11,897 bases of DNA from Thermoguttaceae bacterium. Lineage in GTDB: Bacteria; Planctomycetota; Planctomycetia; Pirellulales; Thermoguttaceae. The position numbers were made by a program, and so were the translations under genes. Location: NCBI GenBank assembly GCA_017454585.1, contig JAFTCU010000044.1:1-11897 (forward strand). Reading direction: 5' to 3'. Under the pieces are notes generated by a model, which was given only the letters and a program-made list of their open reading frames with translations, made no database searches and had not been told where the DNA came from. Below are positions 1-5,596 of the stretch, piece by piece; position 1 is the first letter of the stretch, and each line of letters opens with the position of its first letter.

Positions 1-119
1 CGTTCTGGTACAAACCGCCGGTTTACGAGGCCCACGAGCCGAAGCTCCCGCTCTCGCTCCAGGACCACGGAAACCCGGTCCGGTTCAGGAACATCTGGGT
101 GCAAGAAATCGACGACTGA
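1..119 (+). CDS. C-terminal end of a DUF1080 (3-keto-disaccharide hydrolase-like) protein, partial
   Basis: The gene enters from the left edge; the frame beginning at base 3 reads 38 residues to a TGA at 117-119. The end contains [17 protein letters not shown], the closing beta-strand signature of the DUF1080 / PF06439 domain. That concanavalin-like fold is common in secreted planctomycete and Bacteroidota proteins, and some members are known as 3-keto-disaccharide hydrolases. Only this last piece is visible, so signal peptide, active site and any extra domains cannot be judged. Family recognition rests on the motif as I remember it. The exact substrate is unknown. Confidence 0.75.
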   Translation, partial: FWYKPPVYEAHEPKLPLSLQDHGNPVRFRNIWVQEIDD

Positions 120-125
120 AGAAAC

Positions 126-219
126 GAATAATGAATAACGAATAACGAATAATGACGCTTCGCGTAATGTAACTTACAGAAAGAGTTCAAACTCCTTCTT
201 TCATTATTCGTTATTCGTT
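126..219 (+). repeat. Heptamer-flanked intergenic repeat, copy 1
   Basis: Four tandem 7-mers GAATAAY (126-153) form the left arm. Their inverted counterparts (ATTATTC, GTTATTC) form the right arm. Bases 137-155 and 201-219 are a perfect 19-bp inverted repeat. The 45-base interior begins with the mini-hairpin ACGC-TTC-GCGT and continues with CAGAAAGAGTTCAAAC. This interior matches the interiors of the repeats at 3431 and 9251 although the arms differ completely. Unlike those copies it lacks the AAAAGCC/GGCTTTT hairpin. It lies between the DUF1080 gene and the HAD gene. Confidence 0.75.
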
Positions 220-245
220 TTATCCTTTTTACTCACACATAAAAG

Positions 246-1097
246 ATGCAAACCTACTACACGCCATTTACTGATTCAGAGCTTTCGGCGCGATTGAAGA
301 AGATCCGTCACGTGGCGCTCGATATGGACGGGACGATCTACCTCGGCGGGGAGCTTTTCCCGTTCACGCTCGAGTTTCTCGCCCGGCTGAAACGCCTCGG
401 GATCGGCTACTCGTTTTTGACCAATAATCCGTCGAAAAGCATGGCGGATTACCTCGCCAAACTCCACAAAATGGGCGTTCCGGCCGTCCGTGAGGAAATG
501 TACAACACGGCTGTCGCGACGATCCAGACCATCCGCGAAACGCTTCCCGACGCGAAAAAACTCTTCATCATGGGGACGCGCAGCATGATCACCGAGTTCA
601 CCGACGCGGGTTTCATCTCCACGGCGGACGACCCGGACGACGAGCCGGACGCGGTGGTCGTGGCGTTCGACATGGAGCTGACTTACGCGCGTCTGTGCCG
701 GGCTGCGTGGTGGATCTCGCAGAAAAAGCCGTACTTCGCGACCAACCCGGACTTCGTCTGCCCGACGAACCTGCCGACGGTGCTGGTCGATTGCGGCTCC
801 ATGTGTGCGTGCCTCGAAGCGGCGACCGGCCGAAAACCCGACATTACGCAGGGGAAGCCAGACCCGCGGATGCTCGACGGGATCCTGCACAAGTACGGCC
901 TGAAAAGCGACGAGGTCGCGATGTGCGGCGACCGGATCTACACGGACATCAAGATGGCGCACAACGCGGGTGCATTCGGTGTGCTGGTCCTCACGGGAGA
1001 AACGAAGCTGGAGACCGCGCTGGCGAACGACCCGAATCCGGATCTGACGGTGCCATCGCTGAAAGAGTTTGGCGAGATGCTGGAAGAGGTGAGATGA
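246..1097 (+). CDS. HAD-superfamily subclass IIA phosphatase (NagD / phosphoglycolate-phosphatase-like)
   Basis: A 283-residue cytosolic HAD hydrolase, the usual length for subclass IIA. Motif I is D26-M-D28-G-T, with the nucleophile Asp26 and acid/base Asp28. Motif II is T59-N-N-P-S-K-S, typical of NagD/AraL/phosphoglycolate-phosphatase relatives. Motif III is G-K204-P-D-P, and motif IV is G-D229-R-I-Y-T-D234-I, which binds Mg2+. The cap domain lies between motifs II and III (about 65-200), the C2-type position. The family dephosphorylates small phosphometabolites such as sugar phosphates, phosphoglycolate or nucleotides; the substrate cannot be read from sequence. The ATG at 246 is chosen because motif I follows at a normal distance; no clear Shine-Dalgarno precedes it (AAAAG only). 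A strong terminator follows 10 bases after the stop, so it is probably the last gene of its transcript. Confidence 0.9.
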   Translation: MQTYYTPFTDSELSARLKKIRHVALDMDGTIYLGGELFPFTLEFLARLKRLGIGYSFLTNNPSKSMADYLAKLHKMGVPAVREEMYNTAVATIQTIRETLPDAKKLFIMGTRSMITEFTDAGFISTADDPDDEPDAVVVAFDMELTYARLCRAAWWISQKKPYFATNPDFVCPTNLPTVLVDCGSMCACLEAATGRKPDITQGKPDPRMLDGILHKYGLKSDEVAMCGDRIYTDIKMAHNAGAFGVLVLTGETKLETALANDPNPDLTVPSLKEFGEMLEEVR

Positions 1098-1106
1098 TTT
1101 AAGATA

Positions 1107-1134
1107 CGGAGGGCCGGTGGCCCTCCGGTTTTTT
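1107..1134 (+). terminator. Intrinsic terminator after the HAD phosphatase gene
   Basis: A perfect 9-bp stem, CGGAGGGCC (1107-1115) with GGCCCTCCG (1119-1127), closes a GGT loop and is followed by G and six Ts. This is a textbook rho-independent terminator for the plus-strand gene ending at 1097. Its T-tract runs into the left end of the MITE-like element at 1132. Confidence 0.9.
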
Positions 1135-1139
1135 GGAGT

Positions 1140-1173
1140 GCGATGATACAGTCGCGTAAGCGACATTCATCGC
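1140..1173 (+). repeat. Hairpin unit A of the palindromic element
   Basis: Outer stem GCGATGA (1140-1146) pairs with TCATCGC (1167-1173). Inner stem GTCGC (1151-1155) pairs with GCGAC (1160-1164). The unpaired bases are TACA (1147-1150), the GTAA tetraloop (GNRA type) and AT (1165-1166). All twelve stem base pairs are Watson-Crick. TACA and AT are shared with unit B, while the stem bases differ. Confidence 0.75.
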
Positions 1174-1181
1174 TTTCCTTT

Positions 1182-1216
1182 GCGGCAATACAGAAGCCGA
1201 AGGCTTCATTTGCCGC
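1182..1216 (+). repeat. Hairpin unit B of the palindromic element
   Basis: Outer stem GCGGCAA (1182-1188) pairs with TTGCCGC (1210-1216). Inner stem GAAGCC (1193-1198) pairs with GGCTTC (1202-1207) around GAA. The bulge bases TACA (1189-1192) and AT (1208-1209) are the same as in unit A. A near-identical copy lies inverted at 1287-1321. Confidence 0.75.
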
Positions 1217-1286
1217 GGAAGCACGCGGGACGTTCCCCACGCGAAAATCGTTTTTTGACACCGTGTTTTTTGGCCGCTAAGTGAAA

Positions 1287-1321
1287 GCGGCAAAGGAAGC
1301 CTTCGGCTTCTGTATTGCCGC
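1287..1321 (-). repeat. Hairpin unit C, inverted copy of unit B
   Basis: Read on the minus strand this is the same 35-base unit as 1182-1216. It has outer stem GCGGCAA/TTGCCGC, bulge TACA, inner stem GAAGCC/GGCTTC, and CT in place of AT before the last arm. It could act as a transcription stop or RNA-stabilising hairpin at the 3' end of sppA, whose stop codon is at 1332-1334. Confidence 0.7.
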
Positions 1322-1331
1322 ACTCCAAATA

Positions 1332-2354
1332 CTACTGCCACAGATAAAGCGCTTTTGGGGAGGCGATTTCCTGGATCTCTTTGACTTGTGTCTGTTCCAG
1401 TTTTTTCTGAGAGGCAAACAAAAGGCTGGAGAGAGTCACTTTGGTGGTATATTGGAAGACTTGTGTCTTGTTGGCGTCCAATTTTGCCAGCTCGATCGCA
1501 CGACTAACGGCCTCTTCAAGATACCCCTCGCGGTCCACAAGGCCTGAATCCAGCGCATCCTGTGTCGTGAAAACCTGACCTGTAGCCAGAGGCGTTAGCG
1601 CATTGTGGTCTTCATTGAACTTTTTGCGCCCGGAATAAACCACTTCGCGGAACCGGCCAAACGCGTCATTGACGAGCGACTGGAAAATCTTTTGTTCCTG
1701 CTCGGTCATCGGCCGCGTTAAACTTCCCATTCCTTTCAATTCGTGGCTCTTGATGGAGTCTTCCTTCACGCCGACTTTCTGGGCCAGTTCAGAGAGATCG
1801 TATTTTGAAATGATCACGCCGATGGAACCCGTCCAGGTGGTTGGCTCCGCGAAAATGACATTTTCATTTTCGTTTCCGCAGCTCATCGCGATGTAATATC
1901 CACCCGAGGCGCAGATACCACCCATACTTACGACGATTGGGATTTTGGATTCTTTCCGGAGTTTCGTGAGTTTGTGGTAGAAATAGTCACTGGCTGAGAC
2001 GCTCCCGCCGGGTGTGTCCATACGCAGGACGATCGCTTTGATGGTTGAATCCTCTTTAGCATCGTTGATCTGATCGTTGATGAAACCGTCCGTCTCCATG
2101 ATGGTTTCGTTGATTGAGATAATCGCCACTTTGTTACATTCTTCATTGAACGCCGAAGTGGGGCCTGAAAGGACCAGACGGTTGACCGTGGATTTCATGG
2201 AGCTCTGTCCTGCCATGCTGAGACAGAAAATCAGGAACAAAATCAAAAGACTCGTTCCACAGCCACAGGCACAACCTGTTTTGAAACGCGAGTGAGGTAC
2301 TGGCGGAACATTGGAAACCGTAAAGGGCGGTGGATAGTCAGGAGTATTTGACAT
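1332..2354 (-). CDS. sppA: Signal peptide peptidase SppA (short, single-domain type)
   Basis: A 340-residue membrane-anchored serine protease of family S49 that degrades cleaved signal peptides at the inner membrane. The N-terminus is a Pro-rich cytosolic stretch and a Cys/Gly-rich patch (C28-A-C-G-C-G), followed by a transmembrane segment (about 34-48). The protease domain spans about 75-300. The oxyanion strand is D113-T-P-G-G-S. The nucleophile is Ser150 in G-I-C-A-S-G-G-Y-Y. The general base is Lys202 in I-K-S-H-E-L-K-G. The 52-residue spacing equals that of the Bacillus SppA dyad (Ser147/Lys199, from memory). The length fits the half-size SppA rather than the tandem-domain E. coli type. 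The start is backed by GAGGA, 8 bases upstream on the minus strand. It is transcribed divergently from the gene at 2672. Confidence 0.93.
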   Translation of the reverse strand: MSNTPDYPPPFTVSNVPPVPHSRFKTGCACGCGTSLLILFLIFCLSMAGQSSMKSTVNRLVLSGPTSAFNEECNKVAIISINETIMETDGFINDQINDAKEDSTIKAIVLRMDTPGGSVSASDYFYHKLTKLRKESKIPIVVSMGGICASGGYYIAMSCGNENENVIFAEPTTWTGSIGVIISKYDLSELAQKVGVKEDSIKSHELKGMGSLTRPMTEQEQKIFQSLVNDAFGRFREVVYSGRKKFNEDHNALTPLATGQVFTTQDALDSGLVDREGYLEEAVSRAIELAKLDANKTQVFQYTTKVTLSSLLFASQKKLEQTQVKEIQEIASPKALYLWQ

Positions 2355-2671
2355 ATAATTTTTCCTCGAAACAGTTATACGGGACTCGCATCGGCCAGTC
2401 CATCAGAAAATGGTTAGGGAATAACAGTCTCAGGATTGTGAAACCTGGAACCTTACTAATCCTTTTACAATTTTCTCTATTTTACCACGTTTTTCGATTT
2501 TTTCCAGTAGAAAAACTCTCTGAAAACCAAAAAATGTCAGAATTTTCCCAAATTTTTATCGAAACGTTCTTTATTCTTGTAAATTGCTCTTGCGGAATAT
2601 AAAAAAAAACGTAAACTTAAAGGATTGAAATAATAGAATCGATATAATCTGTTTCCGAAAGGAGTCACGGC
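2355..2671. promoter_or_regulatory. AT-rich divergent intergenic region
   Basis: These 317 bases separate sppA from the divergent TIM-barrel gene and hold no convincing gene. An open frame from 2330 (plus) across this stretch has no ribosome site and starts inside sppA, so I discount it. The region is AT-rich with runs of A and T. On the minus strand TAAAAT (2484-2479) could be a -10 for sppA, but no good -35 accompanies it. Transcription of both neighbours must start here unless they have distant promoters. Confidence 0.5.
2643..2648 (+). promoter_or_regulatory. Candidate -10 box for the gene at 2672
   Basis: A perfect TATAAT ends 23 bases before the GTG start, which would give a leader of roughly 17 bases carrying the AAAGGAG ribosome site. 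The only TTGA-like hexamer upstream (TTGAAA, 2625-2630) is just 12 bases away, too close for a standard -35. The call is therefore only a candidate. Confidence 0.35.
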
Positions 2672-3430
2672 GTGTTTATTGCTGCGACCACAAATTGTTT
2701 TCGCAATATGCCGCTTTCACAGGCACTGGAGAAAATCGCGGATTTGGAGTACACTTATGTGGAACTGATGTTTCACGAGTCGAACGACTACCTGAAACCA
2801 TCAGTGATCCAGAATCAACTCCCGGAAGTACATCGCCAGCTCAAAAATTTATACCGTTTGACCCCGGGCTGCTTTAGCGTGGAAATTGATTCAGAAGATA
2901 CCAAAGAATATGTGAATCAGTTCGTCGCGTGTCTGAAACTGGCTCGAGTGATGCAGGTCGTGACCATTACACTCCGGGCGGCCCCGAAAGGGTTTCCTTT
3001 CAATGAAGAGGTGGAACGTCTGCGCAAATGTGTTGAGGAAGCGAATAAACGCGGGATTGTCATTGGGCTGCTGACTGAGCGCGACCGTTTGACTGAGGAT
3101 TTGGAAACATGCAAATCTCTTTGCTCGCTGATTCCCGGTATGCAGCTGACTCTCGATCCGAGTCATTTCGTTTATAAGTACCACGAAATGAATCGACCGA
3201 ACATTGAAACCATCATGGATAAAGTATGCCACGTGCGTCTGCGTGACACGAAAGAGAAAAAATTCCAGGTCTGTGTTGGTCAGGGTGAAATCGAGTTCGG
3301 CCAGATACTCACCCGGCTCCTTCAGCACGGTTATCGGGGTGGTTTGAGTGTGGACATCATTCCCGAAAAAGACCTCGATGTGGCGCAGGAAATGCGTAAA
3401 ATGCGTCTCCTGATGGAAAGCCTGCTTTAA
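2672..3430 (+). CDS. Sugar phosphate isomerase/epimerase-like TIM-barrel protein
   Basis: A 252-residue cytosolic protein with the layout of the xylose-isomerase-like TIM barrel (AP_endonuc_2, PF01261). Likely metal-site positions are Glu31 (V-E-L-M), Glu136 (L-L-T-E), Asp162 and His165 (L-T-L-D-P-S-H), His187 (H-V-R-L-R-D-T) and the closing strand S-V-D228-I. G-Q-G-E (203-206) is a typical loop of the family. Family members isomerise or epimerise sugars and inositols using a divalent metal; the substrate is not predictable here. The start is GTG at 2672, supported by AAAGGAG seven bases upstream. An in-frame ATG only occurs later, at residue 13 (the first residue is read as Met). It is probably monocistronic, since a repeat begins right after its stop. 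Confidence 0.8.
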   Translation: MFIAATTNCFRNMPLSQALEKIADLEYTYVELMFHESNDYLKPSVIQNQLPEVHRQLKNLYRLTPGCFSVEIDSEDTKEYVNQFVACLKLARVMQVVTITLRAAPKGFPFNEEVERLRKCVEEANKRGIVIGLLTERDRLTEDLETCKSLCSLIPGMQLTLDPSHFVYKYHEMNRPNIETIMDKVCHVRLRDTKEKKFQVCVGQGEIEFGQILTRLLQHGYRGGLSVDIIPEKDLDVAQEMRKMRLLMESLL

Positions 3431-3551
3431 AGTGTGGAGGGTTGAGAGTGGAGCGAACGCTTCGCGTGACGTTGGCTTCAGAATGAGTTCAACCCATAAA
3501 AAGCCAAAGGCTTTTCCAACTCCACTCTCCACTCCCCACTCTCAACACTTC
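3431..3551 (+). repeat. Heptamer-flanked intergenic repeat, copy 2
   Basis: Starting on the first base after the stop codon, the left arm reads as 7-mers AGTGTGG, AGGGTTG, AGAGTGG. The right arm is the inverted type: ACTCTCC, ACTCCCC, ACTCTCA, ACACTTC (3524-3551). Bases 3444-3453 and 3520-3529 pair perfectly. The interior carries ACGC-TTC-GCGT, then a segment ending in GAGTTCAACCC, then the hairpin AAAAGCC (3499-3505) / GGCTTTT (3509-3515) with loop AAA. This interior matches the repeat at 9251-9338 on the opposite strand. The A-rich stem followed by Ts may also serve as a terminator for the gene ending at 3430. Confidence 0.8.
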
Positions 3552-3585
3552 ACATTCATTCACTTCTAACTCCAAACTAAAAATC

Positions 3586-4155
3586 GTGTTAGTTCTTTCT
3601 ACCCGTTACGCTTCCGCGCTTGCGTGGATTTGTGAGATTCACGCCCATCAACGGCGCAAGTTCAATCAGGACCCGTACATTAGCCATCTGCTGCGTGTCA
3701 GCGGTATGGTGTTGGAATGGGCGGAGACCGAAGACGAGGCGATCGCCGCTTTGCTTCACGATGCGGCGGAGGACTGCGGCGGTCAGAAAATGCTCGACGA
3801 AATCCAAAACCGTTACGGGGAACGTGTTGCCCGGTGGGTGGCGCTATGCAGTGATTCCCTGACGGAAAATCCGGAGGTAAAACGTCCGTGGCGAGAGCGT
3901 AAAGAAGCGCACATCGCGCATGCGCGAGCGGCCGATTTTGAGGCCCGGCAAATTATGCTTTGCGACAAAATAGATAATTTGCGTGGAGTTTTGGGGCGTT
4001 TGGAACTTGAAGGGGAATCTACCTTTGCGTACTTTCGTGGAGGACGTGAGATCCAATGGTACTTTCGCGAGATGCTCGAGGCTCTGTCGCCCGGTCAGCC
4101 TGAGATATTAGTCAGGGAATTGCGGAGATATGTGGAGCTTCTGGAGAAATATTGA
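3586..4155 (+). CDS. Small HD hydrolase of the Mesh1 / RelA-SpoT hydrolase type (putative (p)ppGpp hydrolase)
   Basis: A 189-residue cytosolic protein that looks like the HD hydrolase half of RelA/SpoT without a synthetase domain, the small alarmone hydrolase layout. It has the H-x-x-x-R-R-K region (21-25), His34 in P-Y-I-S-H, and His58-Asp59 in L-L-H-D-A-A-E62-D63. Asp127 lies in L-C-D-K-I-D-N-L-R. These correspond to the Mn2+ and catalytic residues of Mesh1/RelA hydrolases (H-HD-ED-D pattern). Family members remove the 3' pyrophosphate of (p)ppGpp; other nucleotide substrates are possible, so the substrate is an inference. The start is uncertain. GTG at 3586 is the best in-frame choice, no ribosome site precedes it, and the first in-frame ATG (residue 41) would cut away His34. 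Confidence 0.75.
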   Translation: MLVLSTRYASALAWICEIHAHQRRKFNQDPYISHLLRVSGMVLEWAETEDEAIAALLHDAAEDCGGQKMLDEIQNRYGERVARWVALCSDSLTENPEVKRPWRERKEAHIAHARAADFEARQIMLCDKIDNLRGVLGRLELEGESTFAYFRGGREIQWYFREMLEALSPGQPEILVRELRRYVELLEKY

Positions 4156-4237
4156 CGTTTTTTTAAATTTTGTTCGCATTGGTTTATAAAACAGGTATTT
4201 TTTGAAAAAATTTGAAACCTTTCTTTTGTAAAACATC

Positions 4238-4260
4238 TATAATTAATTAAAACATATAAT
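4238..4260 (+). promoter_or_regulatory. Candidate promoter region of the ECF sigma gene
   Basis: Two TATAAT hexamers occur at 4238-4243 and 4255-4260 in a strongly AT-rich stretch just before the sigma factor gene. TTGAAA at 4212-4217 is 20 bases from the first box, longer than ideal. A palindrome of seven A/T pairs around G4204 lies upstream. Either box could drive the sigma/partner pair. Autoregulation by the sigma itself cannot be seen. Confidence 0.35.
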
Positions 4261-4279
4261 TCCTGAAATCACAGAACCA

Positions 4280-4837
4280 ATGCGCCTCGAACCGTCCGAT
4301 ATTGACCTCGTTCAATCCACTTTAAAAGGGGATTCGGCCTCTTTCGAGGAGTTGGTACGCCGTTTTCAGACTCGAATTTTGCGTTATTTCCTTTTGCGCC
4401 ATCGACCGGAAGACGCTCAGGATTTGACTCAGGAAACGTTTATGGCCGCCTGGAAATCGTTGAGAACGTACAACCCGCAGTGGCAGTTTTCCACGTGGAT
4501 CCTGGCGATCGCGCATCAGCAGAGCGCTTTGTTCTTCCGGAATCTTGCCCACTCCATCCGCTCGCGAATGGTGGACTTGGGTGAAGAATTTCAGGCAGAT
4601 TTTCAGGAGAAGGCAGTCGAGCACGCTGAGTTTCAGGCTTTGGTTGAGGCGGATGACGCGGAAAACCTTTGGAACAAGATTCGTCAGAATATCCCAAGTG
4701 ACCAGGCAGAGATACTGTGGCTTTTTTATGTTGAAGATAAGTCCCAGCAGGAAATTGCCAAAATTACTGATCGAACAGTTCCAGGAGTGAAATCGGCTCT
4801 CTTCCGGGCACGTGACGCATTAAAGAAAATCCTGTGA
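4280..4837 (+). CDS. ECF-type RNA polymerase sigma factor
   Basis: A 185-residue sigma-70-family protein of normal ECF size. Region 2 spans about 8-90. It includes A-S-F-E-E-L-V-R-R-F near residue 20 and D45-A-Q-D-L-T-Q-E-T-F54, the core-binding and -10 recognition helices. Region 4 spans about 125-185, with I-P-S-D-Q-A-E, then S155-Q-Q-E-I-A-K and V-P-G-V-K-S-A-L-F-R-A-R, the helix-turn-helix for the -35 element. There is no extra C-terminal domain. It directs RNA polymerase to a small regulon. The next gene (4935) encodes a single-span membrane protein in the usual anti-sigma position. No Shine-Dalgarno is visible before the ATG. The cognate promoter motif was not identified. Confidence 0.9.
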   Translation: MRLEPSDIDLVQSTLKGDSASFEELVRRFQTRILRYFLLRHRPEDAQDLTQETFMAAWKSLRTYNPQWQFSTWILAIAHQQSALFFRNLAHSIRSRMVDLGEEFQADFQEKAVEHAEFQALVEADDAENLWNKIRQNIPSDQAEILWLFYVEDKSQQEIAKITDRTVPGVKSALFRARDALKKIL

Positions 4838-4934
4838 GGATAACGTTTGGCTGACCGGAAATAAAGACAGAGGGAAACTTTTTACTAACCCTGATTAGGA
4901 CTTTTGAACTTTTTTTGACCAAATTTTCAATTCC

Positions 4935-5516
4935 ATGAACGAAAACGAACTCAAAAACAGGCTTCAGCACGACGCGGAACTTTTTTCAAAAGTTTTCGAT
5001 GAGGAACTCTACTTACGCATCAGGAACGAAATTTTGAATCAGCCAGTTCCGTTGCGTGAGAGCAGGCCGCACCATAGTGTATTTCAGTACGCGGTCCTGA
5101 TTTGCTCGTCGGTTTTGATCGGAATAGGGGTTTGGTCCCTCATGCGACATCAAACGCCGTCTGTCCCGGGTTCTTTGCCGGGAACGGAGATCGATATGTG
5201 TCAATCAGACTCGCGGCCGAACATTGCGCCGGCCCCGGTTTCAACATCATCCGTTCCGACTTTTCAGGAACAACCCTCTGCTTCCGAAGTTCCAAATGGA
5301 ACATTTTTCAACCTTTCTGTCCCTAAACCCCAGAGTCTGGAAGAGCTTCCTCTGGTTTTGATTCCCGGTCACGGGCTGGTGCGTCTGAATATGCACGTGG
5401 AGCCGCAGTCAGAGGAGGAAGAAGAAAATGTAATGGGCGATGAATCCGCCTCGAACTTTTTGAATGAGGCTCGTGAAGTTGTTCGTGTTCCGATGGGTTG
5501 GATTTTGGAAGAATAA
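4935..5516 (+). CDS. Single-span membrane protein, putative anti-sigma partner of the ECF factor
   Basis: A 193-residue protein that I do not recognise as a known family. Residues 1-47 are charged and likely cytosolic. A transmembrane segment covers about 50-70 (F-Q-Y-A-V-L-I-C-S-S-V-L-I-G-I-G-V-W). The remainder is an external Pro/Ser-rich region, with an acidic patch (Q-S-E-E-E-E-E-N, about 158-165). The position 97 bases after the ECF gene, the same strand and the N-in single-span layout suggest that it holds the sigma factor at the membrane. However, the H-x-x-x-C-x-x-C zinc-binding anti-sigma motif is absent. It could instead be an effector of the same pathway. No ribosome site precedes the ATG, and the stretch before it is AT-rich. 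The anti-sigma role is inferred from context only. Confidence 0.55.
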   Translation: MNENELKNRLQHDAELFSKVFDEELYLRIRNEILNQPVPLRESRPHHSVFQYAVLICSSVLIGIGVWSLMRHQTPSVPGSLPGTEIDMCQSDSRPNIAPAPVSTSSVPTFQEQPSASEVPNGTFFNLSVPKPQSLEELPLVLIPGHGLVRLNMHVEPQSEEEEENVMGDESASNFLNEAREVVRVPMGWILEE

Positions 5517-5596
5517 CTGCAAATAAGTCGCTGTTGATTATTATAACCCCGTACCCGCGCGAGGCTGGTACACATCCCTCAATGATAGGAGTTTTT

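Larger units (their letters stand above)
1132..1329. repeat. MITE-like palindromic element with three nested hairpins
   Basis: The ends form an 11-bp perfect terminal inverted repeat, TTTGGAGTGCG (1132-1142) and CGCACTCCAAA (1319-1329). Inside are three double-stem hairpins, at 1140-1173, 1182-1216 and, inverted, 1287-1321. The last two are near-identical 35-mers in opposite orientation, separated by 70 bases, so the element can also fold into one long stem. No open reading frame fills it, and no clear target-site duplication was seen. It sits between convergent genes, ending 2 bases from the sppA stop codon. Similar GGAGTGCG...CGCTTTCC palindromes are, from memory, frequent in PVC genomes. 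The element class is my inference. Confidence 0.75.

Noticed and set aside
126..219. Possible CRISPR or short tandem array
   Set aside because: Units are only 7 bases and directly tandem without spacers, then repeated in inverted form. This is a heptamer palindrome, not CRISPR.
276..1166. Open frame of 296 codons on the minus strand
   Set aside because: Antisense to the HAD phosphatase with all four HAD motifs. The product is Arg/His/Val-rich and reads through the terminator hairpin.
1255..1283. TTGACA hexamer as a promoter inside the palindromic element
   Set aside because: No acceptable -10 lies at 15-19 bases (TAAGTG at best), and it would only read into the 3' end of sppA.
2330..2602. 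Open frame of 90 codons on the plus strand in the divergent region
   Set aside because: Starts inside sppA, has no ribosome site and spans AT-rich promoter DNA. The hydrophobic translation is expected from such composition.
5551..5571. GTACC/GGTAC stem as a riboswitch or operator before the secreted-protein gene
   Set aside because: The stem is only five bases with a low-complexity loop, and no known riboswitch core is recognisable.
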